Both the position numbers and the translations under genes were made by a program. Positions 24,702-33,000 of a DNA stretch of 64,000 nucleotides are shown piece after piece. Under the pieces are notes generated by a model. It had not been told where the DNA came from. It worked only from the letters and a program-made list of their open reading frames with translations, and made no database searches. The stretch comes from Burkholderiaceae bacterium (GTDB lineage Bacteria; Pseudomonadota; Gammaproteobacteria; Burkholderiales; Burkholderiaceae), in contig CANHPL010000002.1 of assembly GCA_947462685.1 (NCBI GenBank), forward strand, positions 62,001 to 126,000, written 5' to 3'. Position 1 is the first letter of the stretch; every line of letters starts with the position of its first letter.

Positions 24702-25869
24702 AAAGCTCCTCGGCGATTTGCAGTAATTGTAAATCGCTCCCTTTAGCTCCTAATATAGAAATTCCTAGGGGTGCTCCTGCGAGGGTGCAAATTGGTAAGT
24801 TGATTTGTGGTGTTCCTGATAAGCCAGAAATACAAAGTAGCTGAAAGCATTGTTTGCGATAGATCTCTAGCTCATTATTCGGGGCGTTGAGAAGAGGCGC
24901 TATGCCAGCAACCGTGGGTAGAATGAGAACTGAATTATTTTGCAACAAATCATTCATCTTTAATTGAATTTCAGGCCACCTTTTTTGTGCTTGAACTTGT
25001 TGTCCAGAACTTAAATTACTTGCCATTTCAAAGCGCGCACGAATGGCTGGACTAACATCTTCCCAATGTTGACTGACCCAAGCCCCAAGATTTTTCCAAA
25101 CTTCTGTGCCTTGCAAAATACGGAATTGATCAGCCCATTCCATAAGAGATTCATTGCCTAAAGAGACTTCAGTAAAGTTACCAAATTTAGCGAATTGTTG
25201 ATGAAGTACAGCTGCAGTTTCTGGATTAATCACATCAAATGCCTCTTTGAGATAAAGAAGTTTTGGACTTGATGAATCAGAGGGTGTTGCAATGGAATCA
25301 TTTGGTAGTAAAAGAGTGCCAATTTGACGAAGTAAAGAAGCATCTTTGGTTAACCACCCCAAGGTATCAAAACTCGGAGCTAAACCACGTGAATGGTCTA
25401 AGGAAATACTCCCATGAGTAGGACGAATCCCAAACAGGCCACAAAAAGAAGCTGGGGCGCGAACCGAGCCACCGGTATCTGATCCAATAGAAAAATCAAC
25501 AAGGTCAGCAGAAACAGCTGCGGCAGAACCACTAGAAGATCCGCCTGTCATGCGCAAGGGGCTTGCGCTATTGATTGGAGTTCCGTAATGAAAATTATTT
25601 CCAAAGAGATTGTAGGTTAGTTCATCACAATGAGATTTGCCCTGTAAAGACCCACCAGCACGAAGAAGTCGTTCAACTGATGAGTTGGTGTGGGTTGCGC
25701 TTGGATGTGTATTCATCCAGGCCGGATTACCAAAGCCTGTTTTAAAATCTTTTACGTCAAAAATATCCTTTAAAACAAATGATTTTCCCTGCAACGAACC
25801 GAAAGGCTCACCTGTAATTACACAAGTTGCATCAATCAAAGCGCCGACATTATCAACAATATTTTTCAT
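24691..25869 (-). CDS. Amidase signature family protein
   Basis: Amide hydrolase with a Ser-cisSer-Lys triad. The lysine is in SFVLKDIFDV (about residue 32). The serine-rich signature is MTGGSSSGSAAAVSADL, followed by FSIGSDTGGSVRAPASFCG. At 392 residues it is a compact member. Substrate unknown; within this block it could cleave the amide produced by opening an N-containing ring, as amidases do in pyridine and pyrimidine pathways. It converges on the monooxygenase gene and has its own upstream region, with no copy of the shared repeat visible. No strong ribosome binding site at the ATG. Confidence 0.9.
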   Translation of the reverse strand: MKNIVDNVGALIDATCVITGEPFGSLQGKSFVLKDIFDVKDFKTGFGNPAWMNTHPSATHTNSSVERLLRAGGSLQGKSHCDELTYNLFGNNFHYGTPINSASPLRMTGGSSSGSAAAVSADLVDFSIGSDTGGSVRAPASFCGLFGIRPTHGSISLDHSRGLAPSFDTLGWLTKDASLLRQIGTLLLPNDSIATPSDSSSPKLLYLKEAFDVINPETAAVLHQQFAKFGNFTEVSLGNESLMEWADQFRILQGTEVWKNLGAWVSQHWEDVSPAIRARFEMASNLSSGQQVQAQKRWPEIQLKMNDLLQNNSVLILPTVAGIAPLLNAPNNELEIYRKQCFQLLCISGLSGTPQINLPICTLAGAPLGISILGAKGSDLQLLQIAEELFKQ

Positions 25870-25960
25870 AGAGAGTATTTAAAAGTAAAATTTGATTATC
25901 CATCATTTGTATTAACACCTTACAGATAAAAAAGATCATGAGAACAGGTTTTGAGACAAT

Positions 25961-27064
25961 ATGAGAATGGATACATCACAAAAAATATTAGCTGTTGCAC
26001 CTATGATGGACTGGACTGATCGACACTGCCGATCCTTTCATCGTATGCTCTCTAAAAAATCTCATCTGTATACAGAAATGATTAATACGGGTGCGATTAT
26101 TTATGGAGATGCTCATCGTCATTTAGACTTTAATACGAGTGAGCATTATGTCGTGCTTCAGTTAGGTGGAAGTGATCCATCTGATTTAGCGATAGCAGCT
26201 AAAAAGGCGCAAGACTGGGGCTATGATCAAATTGATCTTAATTGCGGCTGTCCTTCTGAGCGCGTTCAAAAAGGATCTTTTGGGGCCTGCTTAATGTCCG
26301 AGCCAGCCCTTGTCGCCGACTGTATAAAAGCTATGAAAGATGCAGTATCTATCCCTGTCTCGGTCAAACATCGTTTGGGTTTAGATGATATGGATCCTAG
26401 ATTAGATACGGATTATCAATTTGTTTTGGATTTTATGGCTGGTGTTGCAGATGCGGGTGCCAGTCAACTAACCATTCATGCACGAAATGCTGTACTCAAG
26501 GGGTTATCACCAAAGGAAAATCGATCGATCCCAGCGCTGCGATATGACGTCGCTAAGCGCCTAAGACAAGATCTGCAAAAGCAGTTTCCTAAAACAAAGG
26601 TTTTGCTCAACGGTGGCTTAGATCAGAATCAATTGTTGGCAAATCATTGGCATGATTTTGATGGAGTGATGGTTGGACGCGCCGCATACCATACGCCTGC
26701 AATCATGCTTGGATGGGATCGGATGCTAGAGAGCGAAGGTCTTGAGTTTGGGTATTTTCTAAATGATCAAACCTGGTTAGAGATCCAGAAAAAAATCATT
26801 GAGTATGCTCAATCATGGTTAACACAGTGTCAAAAAAATGGTGAATCTTTTTATATTGCGGCTATCACACGTCATATACTTGGGTTAGCTCATGGTTTAG
26901 GTGGCGCAAGAATATGGCGACAACAAATGTCTGATCATCGCATCCTATCGACCATTAAAACGCATCAGGATATTGAAAACTTCTTTAATAAAGCCAGTCG
27001 TGAGTTACGCATATTTTCTGATGAACAGGATGACGAACGATTGTTGCCATTAGATGAGTCATAA
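25961..27064 (+). CDS. dusA: tRNA-dihydrouridine synthase A
   Basis: FMN-dependent enzyme reducing uridines 20/20a in the tRNA D-loop. FMN and tRNA motifs are visible: VAPMMDWTDRHCR at the N-terminus, LQLGGSDPSDLAIAA, and the catalytic-cysteine region DLNCGCPSERVQKG (about residues 94-107). SVKHRLGLDD and LNGGL also match DusA. At 367 residues it is slightly longer than E. coli DusA. A second ATG two codons on is an equal start candidate. Housekeeping gene that marks the end of the catabolic block. Confidence 0.93.
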   Translation: MRMDTSQKILAVAPMMDWTDRHCRSFHRMLSKKSHLYTEMINTGAIIYGDAHRHLDFNTSEHYVVLQLGGSDPSDLAIAAKKAQDWGYDQIDLNCGCPSERVQKGSFGACLMSEPALVADCIKAMKDAVSIPVSVKHRLGLDDMDPRLDTDYQFVLDFMAGVADAGASQLTIHARNAVLKGLSPKENRSIPALRYDVAKRLRQDLQKQFPKTKVLLNGGLDQNQLLANHWHDFDGVMVGRAAYHTPAIMLGWDRMLESEGLEFGYFLNDQTWLEIQKKIIEYAQSWLTQCQKNGESFYIAAITRHILGLAHGLGGARIWRQQMSDHRILSTIKTHQDIENFFNKASRELRIFSDEQDDERLLPLDES

Positions 27065-27125
27065 GTGGTCATGGGTAATCAATTGAATACTTGTATTGAA
27101 AATTTAGTTTAAAAGGAAATTTATC

Positions 27126-28103
27126 ATGACGTTTAAAGCATTTGTATTACATAAAGAACCCCAATTTTTAGCACAAATCGAAGAGGTCGTTGAAGCGCGT
27201 TTACCTGTCACAGATATTGCGGTTGAAGTGCAATACTCTACCTTAAACTTTAAAGATGGATTAGCCATTACGAATAAAGGACCAGTCGTTAGACAATGGC
27301 CCATGATTCCAGGAATTGATGGTGCTGGGTCTATATCTCATTCTAGTCATCCGGATTGGAAGATGGGGGAGTTATTTATTCACAACGGTTGGGGCGTTGG
27401 TGAAACCCAATGGGGATGCTTAGCGCAAAAAGCCCATTTGAAAAGTGAATGGTTGGTGAGATTGCCATCTGCATTTACTCCTAGACAGGCGATGGGTATT
27501 GGAACCGCTGGTTATACTGCGATGTTGTGTGTGATGGCCATCGAAAATGCAGGAGCCGCGCCTGGGCAAGGTGAAGTAGTAGTTACTGGGGCGACAGGGG
27601 GTGTAGGAAGTGTAGCCATCGCTCTGTTAAGTGGCTTAGGCTTTGAAGTGGTAGCCGTCACAGGAAAAATGACAGAAGAAAGTTACCTAAAAGCATTAGG
27701 GGCGAGCAGGGTCATTGACCGCCAAGAGTTTGTGGCAGCTGGCAAACCCTTGCAGAAAGAGCGTTGGGCGGCAGCGATTGATACTGCCGGTTCACATACC
27801 CTAACAAACCTTTGTGCTCAAATGCAATATGGAGCGCCTGTTGCTGCTTGTGGATTAGCGCAGGGTGCAAATTTGTCGTTGACGGTGATGCCCTTTATTT
27901 TGCGTGGAGTTCAACTTTTAGGAATTGATTCCGTGATGGCACCGCTAGTTAAAAGACAACTTGCTTGGGAAAGATTAGGTCGCGACTTAGATATCACAAA
28001 ATTAGAGGCTATGATTGAAGACATTACCTTCGATCAAGTTACTGAGTATGCAACTGCCCTGATGGCTGGTCAAGTTACTGGCCGAATTGTAGTGAAAATT
28101 TAA
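27126..28103 (+). CDS. acuI: Acrylyl-CoA reductase / YhdH-family quinone oxidoreductase
   Basis: Zinc-free medium-chain dehydrogenase of the AcuI/YhdH group, which reduces acrylyl-CoA to propionyl-CoA with NADPH. Marks are TLNFKDGLAITNKGPVV, MIPGIDGAGSI, GIGTAGYTAMLCV and the nucleotide-binding VTGATGGVGSVA. At 325 residues the length is normal. AAAAGGAAA precedes the ATG. It overlaps the convergent Smr gene by four bases. The enzyme is known to detoxify acrylyl-CoA; context here does not add a more specific role. Confidence 0.88.
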   Translation: MTFKAFVLHKEPQFLAQIEEVVEARLPVTDIAVEVQYSTLNFKDGLAITNKGPVVRQWPMIPGIDGAGSISHSSHPDWKMGELFIHNGWGVGETQWGCLAQKAHLKSEWLVRLPSAFTPRQAMGIGTAGYTAMLCVMAIENAGAAPGQGEVVVTGATGGVGSVAIALLSGLGFEVVAVTGKMTEESYLKALGASRVIDRQEFVAAGKPLQKERWAAAIDTAGSHTLTNLCAQMQYGAPVAACGLAQGANLSLTVMPFILRGVQLLGIDSVMAPLVKRQLAWERLGRDLDITKLEAMIEDITFDQVTEYATALMAGQVTGRIVVKI

Positions 28104-28567
28104 TAGTTTTTATCAAGGATTAACAAGGTAATCCCAGGATTACCTTGCATGTCTTTGGTGATCGAGTTTTTAAGTGCCGGATACGTCTTGAGTAAATCTT
28201 GATATTGGGGAAGGTGGGGGAGAAGCATTTCCCCGAAATATACTTCAATAATCGCCTCACCCCAAAGGCCATATTCCATGGCCTGACGAAATTCACGACG
28301 AATTTTCCCACCCCTACCAGAAGATCCATGACCATGAATGACTTTAATTGCACGCAGACCTTTACCACGTAATTTTTCTAAATGGTGGTGTATACGCTCA
28401 AAAGCCTCCTCAACTAAGGGCATGTTAGATTCAAGGTTCATCACATGGCATTGCCATTTAGAATGAACATCCATAAATGACTCACTAGAGCCACAGAAAG
28501 GGCAATCAAGTGCCATAAGGTTTCTTGGATTACCGCAGTCGGCGCATACAGTAACTGGATTGTGCAT
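28100..28567 (-). CDS. Zinc-ribbon Smr-domain protein
   Basis: Two parts are seen in 155 residues. Cys8-x2-Cys11 and Cys22-x2-Cys25 form a zinc ribbon. An Smr (MutS2 C-terminal type) domain with the motif HGHGSSGRGG lies at 78-87, after NLESNMPLVEEAFERIHHHL. Smr domains are nicking nucleases or RNA-cleaving modules in ribosome rescue and recombination proteins. The usual stand-alone bacterial form (SmrB) has no zinc ribbon in this place. Divergent from the glycine-zipper lipoprotein gene. Target nucleic acid unknown. Confidence 0.8.
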   Translation of the reverse strand: MHNPVTVCADCGNPRNLMALDCPFCGSSESFMDVHSKWQCHVMNLESNMPLVEEAFERIHHHLEKLRGKGLRAIKVIHGHGSSGRGGKIRREFRQAMEYGLWGEAIIEVYFGEMLLPHLPQYQDLLKTYPALKNSITKDMQGNPGITLLILDKNY

Positions 28568-28648
28568 TTTAAAAGATTGATTTTTTTAACAAATATAAGA
28601 TGTACTATGTATATTAATAGGTATTATTTCATTTGGGGAGAAGCATCG

Positions 28649-29029
28649 ATGTCAAATCAAAATAAATTAATGAGTTTGCTACTTTTGGTAGCTTTAATGG
28701 GTTGCTCTAATACAGGTTCGAACTTCTCTCCCATCATAGATAAGCAGGGTATTGATGAGGTCAAGTACCAGCGAGATTTAACTGAATGTCAAAGCATATC
28801 TACTGGAGCCCAAGGAGCTGGTAAAGATGGCGCTAAAAAAGCAGTAGGTGGAGCAGCAATAGGCGCTTTGATTGGTTTGGTTGGTGGCGGTAATAGTACA
28901 AATATTGCTCAAGCGGCCGGAGTTGGTGGGGTTATTGGCGTTGCTTCAGGGCTATATTCTGGTAATGCAGAACAAGAGACTATTATTAGGCGTTGTTTAG
29001 CCGGTCGTGGCTATAGAGTATTAAATTAA
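28649..29029 (+). CDS. Glycine-zipper lipoprotein
   Basis: 126-residue protein with a lipoprotein signal (LLLLVALMGC; Cys19 would be lipidated), so it should be anchored to the outer or inner membrane. The middle is a glycine-zipper stretch (KKAVGGAAIGALIGLVGGG) likely to pack in the membrane, and a conserved-looking end reads RRCLAGRGYRVLN. GGGGAG eight bases upstream fixes the ATG; a longer reading upstream lacks support. Proteins of this kind are common in proteobacteria without a firm function. It is followed by a second small lipoprotein gene. Confidence 0.82.
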   Translation: MSNQNKLMSLLLLVALMGCSNTGSNFSPIIDKQGIDEVKYQRDLTECQSISTGAQGAGKDGAKKAVGGAAIGALIGLVGGGNSTNIAQAAGVGGVIGVASGLYSGNAEQETIIRRCLAGRGYRVLN

Positions 29030-29075
29030 CTTTAAAGACAATTAATATTTTAGGTATTTAAGGCAAGACATTGTT

Positions 29076-29420
29076 ATGCGCATATATATTTGCCTCCTGA
29101 TTACTTGCGGGAGTTTATCCGGCTGTGCTTTGGCGCCGTTTGCAGGTTCGGCCTTTTCTGCGGTCACATCGGCGACATTCGTAGAAAGTGCCGCAATTAA
29201 TGGTGCGAGTTATTTGACGACAGGTAAGGGCGTATCAGAACATTTGATATCCGGGGTGGCTGATCAAGACTGCAAACTCTATAACATCATTGATGGAAAA
29301 CGTGTTTGTCAAGATTATCAGCTGGAAAAAATTCCACAAAGAGACTTAACTACAAGATACACAACCGTTGTGCCAGTTACTGTTGAAGACGTCATTCAAA
29401 TACATACGAATCAACGATAA
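29076..29420 (+). CDS. Small predicted lipoprotein of unknown function
   Basis: 114 residues starting with a lipoprotein signal (ICLLITCGSLSGC; Cys17 is the probable lipid site). The mature part has a stretch AVTSATFVESAAINGASYLT resembling a short glycine/alanine-rich helix, then a polar domain with a Cys pair (DCKLYNIIDGKRVCQDY). I do not recognise the family. It lies 46 bases after the glycine-zipper lipoprotein and may be co-expressed. Its 3' end overlaps the convergent isomerase gene by ten bases. Confidence 0.75.
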   Translation: MRIYICLLITCGSLSGCALAPFAGSAFSAVTSATFVESAAINGASYLTTGKGVSEHLISGVADQDCKLYNIIDGKRVCQDYQLEKIPQRDLTTRYTTVVPVTVEDVIQIHTNQR

Positions 29421-30187
29421 AAGCTTAACCACTTTAAACCATCAGAAGTACCTTTAAGTGGTTTATATTCACAGCCAACAATACCTTCATAATCCAAAGT
29501 ATCTAAAAGATGCAATAGATACTCATAATTGACTTCACCGAGATTGGGCTCGTTGCGATGAGGCACGCCAGCAATTTGAATGTGGCCAATATGAGGTAAA
29601 TTTTTTGTGAGGAGATTTTCCAAATTACCTTGCATCATTTGCGCATGGAAAAAATCCATCATTAGCTTGACATTAGGTAAAAGAAGTTCTTGGATGATTT
29701 CGATGGCTTGCTCTTGATAGTTAAGGAAATATCCTGGCATAGTGGTGGAATTAATTGGCTCAATAACCACATCAATATTGCAAGGTTCGCAGGCAATTGC
29801 CGCTTGTTCAATACGTTTTAAATAACAAGCTCTGAGTTCTTGATGAGAAATACCTTTGGGAATAATACCAGCCATCAGATGCAAGTTGGGGCAATCCATG
29901 GCTTGGGCATATTCGATAGCAAGAGCTAAGCCGTCATCAAATTCTTTTTGACGATCAGCCAGAATTGCTAAACCTCTTTCACCCGCTTGATAGTCACCTG
30001 GTGGTAAGTTAAATAACTGTAATTTAAGGCCGTGAGTCGTCAGTTGATCAACAATGGCTTGAGCTGGATAGGTGTACGGAAATAAAAATTCAACGTACTC
30101 AAAACCATCTGCAGCGGCAAAACCAAAACGGTCAAGAAAATCAACCTCTTGATACATCATTGTAAGATTTGCTGAAAATGTAGGCAT
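29411..30187 (-). CDS. hyi: Hydroxypyruvate isomerase
   Basis: TIM-barrel isomerase of the xylose-isomerase-like superfamily, 258 residues, interconverting hydroxypyruvate and tartronate semialdehyde in glyoxylate metabolism. Marks are FSANLTMMYQEVDFLDRF, GFEYVEFLFPY, VVIEPINSTTMPGYFL with the metal-binding glutamate, and VKLMMDFFHAQMMQGN. The partner enzyme, tartronate semialdehyde reductase, belongs to the family present at 6731-7720 and 16053-16940, but neither is next to it. Ending GCEYKPLKGTSDGL matches the family. Confidence 0.88.
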   Translation of the reverse strand: MPTFSANLTMMYQEVDFLDRFGFAAADGFEYVEFLFPYTYPAQAIVDQLTTHGLKLQLFNLPPGDYQAGERGLAILADRQKEFDDGLALAIEYAQAMDCPNLHLMAGIIPKGISHQELRACYLKRIEQAAIACEPCNIDVVIEPINSTTMPGYFLNYQEQAIEIIQELLLPNVKLMMDFFHAQMMQGNLENLLTKNLPHIGHIQIAGVPHRNEPNLGEVNYEYLLHLLDTLDYEGIVGCEYKPLKGTSDGLKWLSFYR

Positions 30188-30210
30188 GAATGACTTATTT
30201 AGTTAAGAGG

Positions 30211-30750
30211 TTAATTACTTTTTTTAGATTTTTTGGCTTGATCACGAAATTCCCAAGGTGGCATTGGGTTATCTTGAATCCACAAGCCACGTTTATTTTG
30301 ACTAGCTAGTTCTTGCGCTTTAGCGTAGCGATTTGCTTCCTCTACCGGTTGGGTTTTTGCATATTTTTTATAATGCCAAGCAACTCCTTGAGAGATCATA
30401 TATTCGTTAATATCTTCATCACCGACTTTAACGATACCTAAAGTTCTGCCATATTTATCTTTGTCACGGGTTTCTACTTTGACATTATGGGAAAAAACTT
30501 TATCACTAAGCGTAATTTTTGCACGATTGCCAAATGCTTGTGATTTTTCTGGGCAATCGATACCGGCAAGACGAATTTTGATTTGCTCTTGTTTGTCGTT
30601 GAGGATGGTGATGGTATCACCGTCTGAAATACCAATTACTTTACCAGTAATAGTTCCAGTTGATTTAGGTAAGTTCTCGGCAGATGATAGGTGAATAAAA
30701 CTGAGAAGACTTACCAAGGAAAAAATTAAGAGTTTTTTTATAATATTCAT
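30211..30750 (-). CDS. Secreted thermonuclease-family (SNase) nuclease
   Basis: Staphylococcal-nuclease-like protein of 179 residues with an N-terminal Sec signal (IIKKLLIFSLVSLLSFIHLS, cleavage near SSA-EN). The OB-fold core shows IRLAGIDCPEKSQAFG, with the catalytic arginine-aspartate pattern, and DKYGRTLGIVKVGDEDIN with the second arginine. It should act on DNA or RNA in the periplasm or outside the cell, perhaps for nutrient scavenging. The C-terminus is lysine-rich (RDQAKKSKKSN). It lies 23 bases after the isomerase gene's start on the same strand. Confidence 0.88.
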   Translation of the reverse strand: MNIIKKLLIFSLVSLLSFIHLSSAENLPKSTGTITGKVIGISDGDTITILNDKQEQIKIRLAGIDCPEKSQAFGNRAKITLSDKVFSHNVKVETRDKDKYGRTLGIVKVGDEDINEYMISQGVAWHYKKYAKTQPVEEANRYAKAQELASQNKRGLWIQDNPMPPWEFRDQAKKSKKSN

Positions 30751-30839
30751 TATTCCCTAATTATTTGAAAAATAACTTATTAATGATTCACAATTAGTTA
30801 ACAAGACATAAACAACAAAATTATTTTAACTGATATATC

Positions 30840-31976
30840 TTACATCGACTCTTGAAGCATTATTTCGTAATCATCAGAAGTTGCAATTTTCGGATTCATT
30901 AAATGGCAGTGATCCTTGATTGCCCCTTTGATGATATTAGGAAATAGTTCATGGTTCACACCAAGTTCTTTTAAACCCTTCGGTAGTCCCAGGCGTTGAT
31001 TTAAATCAACAATTGCTGGAATAACATCTGTTGCAGAGGATAAACCCATAGCCTGCGCCATTCGCAAGATTCTCGATTCAGCAATGACGGATTGAGCGTC
31101 TTGGTTAAAGCGAATTACACTTGGAAGAAAAATAGCATTGAGGGTACCGTGATGTAATTTGGGATTAACTCCTCCTAAGCTATGACTGAGACTGTGGACA
31201 CAGCCTAAGCCTTTTTGAAAAGCCATCGCTCCTTGCATGGAAGCAGACATCATTTGCAGACGGGCATGTCGATCCTGACCATCATTAGTGGCTTTCTCTA
31301 TATGTGCCCAAGCTCTTCTTAACCCATCTAATGCAATACCATCTGCTGGTGGATTAAAGGGTGCAGCCATAAAAGTTTCCATACAATGTGCAATGGCATC
31401 CATACCTGTAGCTGCTGTTAATTGAGGAGGCAAGCCGAGAGTCAGTAGGGGATCGCAAATCGCTGCCTTAGGCATTAAAAACCATGAATGTAACCCTACT
31501 TTTCTACCATCAATTAAGATAATAATTGCACCTCTTGCTACTTCGCTACCAGTCCCACTCGTGGTCGGTATTGCGATCAGTGGAGCAGTATTTACAGTAA
31601 TTTTGGAGGAGCCACCTTCTATCGTTGCATAATTTTTTAAGGGTCCAGGGTGAGTCGCTAGGATCGCTACGGCTTTAGCGCAATCGATGGATGACCCTCC
31701 CCCTAGAGCAATTAGTCCATCACACTGAGACAGGTTATAAATCTTAGCAGCTTCTTGAGCAGCGGCTTCCGTCGGATTCGAGGGAGTTTGATCAAAGACT
31801 GTGACGGGTAGATCTTTTAATTGAAGGAGCGCTTGAGATAGAATTCCCGCCTGTCTAATGCCTTGATCAGTTACTATAAGTGGGCGCTTGATACCAATTC
31901 GCTCACACTCTGCGAGTAATTTGTTTAAGGCTCCGAATTCGATATGAATTTGAGTCAGGTAATTGATTGTCGACAT
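30840..31976 (-). CDS. Iron-containing alcohol dehydrogenase
   Basis: NAD(P)-dependent group III alcohol dehydrogenase, 378 residues. Nucleotide binding is at GGGSSIDCAKAVAI and PTTSGTGSEVARGA. Metal-ligand histidines are in MDAIAHCMETF and GLGCVHSLSHSLGG, with another in KLHHGTLNA. Members reduce aldehydes, maleylacetate or hydroxy-dicarboxylates. I cannot assign a substrate. It stands alone on the minus strand, divergent from the FAH/CoA-transferase operon across a 312-base gap, so a link to that pathway is possible. Confidence 0.9.
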   Translation of the reverse strand: MSTINYLTQIHIEFGALNKLLAECERIGIKRPLIVTDQGIRQAGILSQALLQLKDLPVTVFDQTPSNPTEAAAQEAAKIYNLSQCDGLIALGGGSSIDCAKAVAILATHPGPLKNYATIEGGSSKITVNTAPLIAIPTTSGTGSEVARGAIIILIDGRKVGLHSWFLMPKAAICDPLLTLGLPPQLTAATGMDAIAHCMETFMAAPFNPPADGIALDGLRRAWAHIEKATNDGQDRHARLQMMSASMQGAMAFQKGLGCVHSLSHSLGGVNPKLHHGTLNAIFLPSVIRFNQDAQSVIAESRILRMAQAMGLSSATDVIPAIVDLNQRLGLPKGLKELGVNHELFPNIIKGAIKDHCHLMNPKIATSDDYEIMLQESM

Positions 31977-32288
31977 AGGTTGTTGTTATGACAAAAAAGA
32001 TGAGGTTTGTCGTATATTTTTAATAGAATTATCAGATTAATAAATTCTACCAATATTTACGTAGATAGCTGTTAAAAATTTTTGAGATGAATTGAATTCA
32101 ATTGACGCTTCAGATCGATTCTGAGCCGGACATCATTGGCGAAAATTTTCAAAAAGCAATTGGAGTTACTAAACAATACGACCAATTCAATGAGTTACGA
32201 GGCATAAAAGCCGTCATGTGTATAGATACTTTTTTTTGGTTTATCATCTTAACAAGATTAATGAAAACAACTTGAAAAGTGACGAATC
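31977..32288. other. 312-base intergenic region with a 14-bp palindrome and a short open frame
   Basis: The divergent gap before the FAH/pca-type operon. AATTGAATTCAATT at 32090-32103 is a perfect 14-bp palindrome, a possible operator. From a TTG at 32102 a frame stays open for 58 codons, ending at a stop just before the FAH gene. Its sequence starts LTLQIDSEPDIIGENF and is GC-richer than the surrounding intergenic DNA. It has no ribosome binding site and I do not recognise it, so it may be a gene remnant or chance. No terminator seen. Confidence 0.45.
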
Positions 32289-32984
32289 ATGGATTATGTA
32301 TATGTTCCAGAACCTATTCCAAGTGTGCCAGTTCGTGGCTCACAATTACAATATGCTGTTTCTCGCATCTTCTGTGTTGGCAGAAATTATGCTGCTCACG
32401 CACGAGAAATGGGCTTTGATCCGGATCGTGAACCACCGTTTTATTTTACAAAGCCAGCCAATGCTTTAGTTTTAAGTGGTGCAACAATTCCTTACTCACT
32501 TGGAACCAAGAATTTTCATTACGAAATGGAATTAGTGATTGCGATTAGTAAACCTGCATTTAGAGTGTCTGTTGAAAATGCGCAGGATTATATTTATGGT
32601 TACGCCTGTGGTTTGGATATGACCAGAAGAGATTTACAAATTAAAAGTCGCGAAATTGGACGTCCCTGGGACTTTGGTAAGGCATTTGAAAATTCGGCTG
32701 TGATTACACCGTTAGTACCTAAATCAGAAATTGGTGAGCTCAATCATGGAAATATTGATTTATTGGTCAATGGTGTAATGAAACAAAAGGCAGACTTAAA
32801 AGATATGATTTGGAGTGTAGCGGAAATTATTGCGAACTTATCTGAGTACTACCATTTAAATACGGGTGATTTGATTTATACCGGAACTCCAGAGGGTGTC
32901 GGTCCTGTTGTAACCGGAGATCATTTGGTCGGCAATATTGATCACTTAGGAAGTTTAGATTTGTATATTGGTCCTGCGGAATAA
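32289..32984 (+). CDS. Fumarylacetoacetate hydrolase family protein (fumarylpyruvate hydrolase-like)
   Basis: FAH-fold C-C hydrolase or isomerase, 231 residues. Marks are IFCVGRNYAAHAREMG, PFYFTKPANALV, the metal-binding YEMELVIAI, GYACGLDMTRRDLQ and TGTPEGVGPV. The size and start resemble NagK-type fumarylpyruvate hydrolases of the gentisate pathway; others act on 5-carboxymethyl-2-hydroxymuconate or are oxaloacetate tautomerases. It is the first gene of an operon with CoA-transferase and thiolase genes. Gentisate dioxygenase is not in the window. AAAGTGACG before the ATG is a weak ribosome binding site. Confidence 0.87.
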   Translation: MDYVYVPEPIPSVPVRGSQLQYAVSRIFCVGRNYAAHAREMGFDPDREPPFYFTKPANALVLSGATIPYSLGTKNFHYEMELVIAISKPAFRVSVENAQDYIYGYACGLDMTRRDLQIKSREIGRPWDFGKAFENSAVITPLVPKSEIGELNHGNIDLLVNGVMKQKADLKDMIWSVAEIIANLSEYYHLNTGDLIYTGTPEGVGPVVTGDHLVGNIDHLGSLDLYIGPAE

Positions 32985-33000
32985 AAAGTGCGGATATTAA

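Noticed and set aside
32218..32469. 83-codon frame overlapping the start of the FAH gene
   Set aside because: It conflicts with the well-matched FAH-family protein in another frame and has no ribosome binding site.
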